A stretch of DNA of 23,313 nucleotides, taken from NCBI GenBank assembly GCA_050743125.1, contig JBOGEB010000055.1, positions 1 to 23,313 of the forward strand. Direction: 5' to 3'. Positions 23,162 to 23,313 of this stretch are shown one piece after another (positions within the stretch are counted from its first letter, which is position 1; every line of letters begins with the position of its first letter). Origin of the DNA: JBOGEB01 sp050743125. GTDB lineage: Bacteria; Actinomycetota; Nitriliruptoria; Euzebyales; Egibacteraceae. The translations under genes and the position numbers were made by a program. The notes beneath the pieces were generated by a model, which was not told the origin of the DNA, did not search any database, and saw only the letters and a list, made by a program, of their open reading frames with translations.

Positions 23162-23185
23162 TCCCACAACAATCTCAAACACGTT

Positions 23186-23313
23186 CTAGGCCACCAGGTT
23201 CGCCACGCGCCAGTCACCGCCGCGCGGCTCCAGCACGACCTGGAAGGACGGCCGCTGCTCCTTCGTCCCTTGGGTGGTCGTGACCCTTTGGAGCACGACG
23301 ACCGTGAACACGA
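23186..23313 (-). CDS. 3' end of an unidentified protein (possible NTF2/VirB8-like fold)
   Basis: Only the last 42 codons are present; the gene enters from the right edge and ends in TAG. The visible end alternates strands and short loops: VFTVVVLQRV, then QRPSFQVVLEPRGGDWRV and ANLVA. That pattern resembles the carboxyl strands of NTF2-like or VirB8/TcpC-type domains found in conjugation and secretion proteins, but the fragment is too short to identify. It is in the same orientation as the peptidoglycan hydrolase and may precede it in one transcription unit, separated by the structured leader. Confidence 0.55.
   Translation of the reverse strand, partial: VFTVVVLQRVTTTQGTKEQRPSFQVVLEPRGGDWRVANLVA

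Noticed and set aside
23010..23185. A ydaO-type (c-di-AMP) riboswitch call for the hydrolase leader.
   Set aside because: The gene context is suggestive, but I could not locate the conserved ydaO sequence blocks, so I only report an unclassified structured leader.
1..23313. tRNA or rRNA genes, CRISPR arrays and complete insertion sequences.
   Set aside because: I saw no cloverleaf candidates, no regularly spaced repeats and no transposase with a complete catalytic domain.

Overview
The window is GC-rich chromosomal DNA from an actinobacterium. The markers are a SenX3-RegX3-type two-component pair beside phoU, a mycothiol-type (MshB/Mca) deacetylase, a DUF222-HNH (13E12-type) protein, GTG starts and many apparently leaderless genes. 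I cannot place it to genus. The gene order regX3 then senX3 is the reverse of mycobacteria, so a more distant actinobacterial lineage is likely.

Layout. (1) 1-3263: start of phoU (minus), a 44-bp array of four 11-bp direct repeats resembling a PHO box, regX3, senX3 and a cation diffusion facilitator. (2) 3307-4035: nth (endonuclease III). (3) 4036-12486: an accessory region between two housekeeping genes, nth and ispH. It begins with 442 bases of eroded sequence, a DUF222-HNH gene on the minus strand and an IS630-type transposase remnant. A six-gene plus-strand set follows: a Crp/Fnr regulator, a class III nucleotide cyclase, a STAND-like NTPase with a degenerate P-loop, an SPFH/stomatin-like protein, a small membrane protein and a three-helix membrane protein of the Pycsar effector (PycTM) type. 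(4) 12538-16683: ispH, a pterin carbinolamine dehydratase, a ribonuclease D-like protein, the deacetylase and upp. (5) 16751-21925: a complete nucleoside-type ABC importer (BMP-family lipoprotein, double ATPase, two permeases), divergent from upp. (6) 21930-23313: a membrane-anchored lytic transglycosylase fused to an M15-like peptidase domain, preceded by a leader with a 14-bp perfect inverted repeat, then the 3' end of another minus-strand gene.

The most interesting part is 6405-12486. I read it as an extended Pycsar-like cyclic-nucleotide defence locus. The cyclase keeps both metal-binding aspartates and the Asn/Arg pair of class III cyclases. The last gene is a PycTM-type effector. The Crp-family protein has an intact-looking cyclic-nucleotide pocket, and a CRP-like palindrome (TGTGT-N6-ACACA) lies between its gene and the cyclase. 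The cyclase C-terminus and the NTPase N-terminus share a 23-residue motif (14 identical) of the form AGRDV..RD.VG.D.T, which could couple the two proteins. Known Pycsar systems consist of a cyclase and an effector, so the extra genes may make this an undescribed architecture. That is inference from sequence only.

A second theme is start-site architecture. At least eight genes have a TANNNT -10-like box 6-9 bases before the start codon, with no convincing Shine-Dalgarno sequence, as expected for leaderless mRNAs. Genes inside the accessory operon and the transporter operon mostly use Shine-Dalgarno sites or stop/start overlaps.
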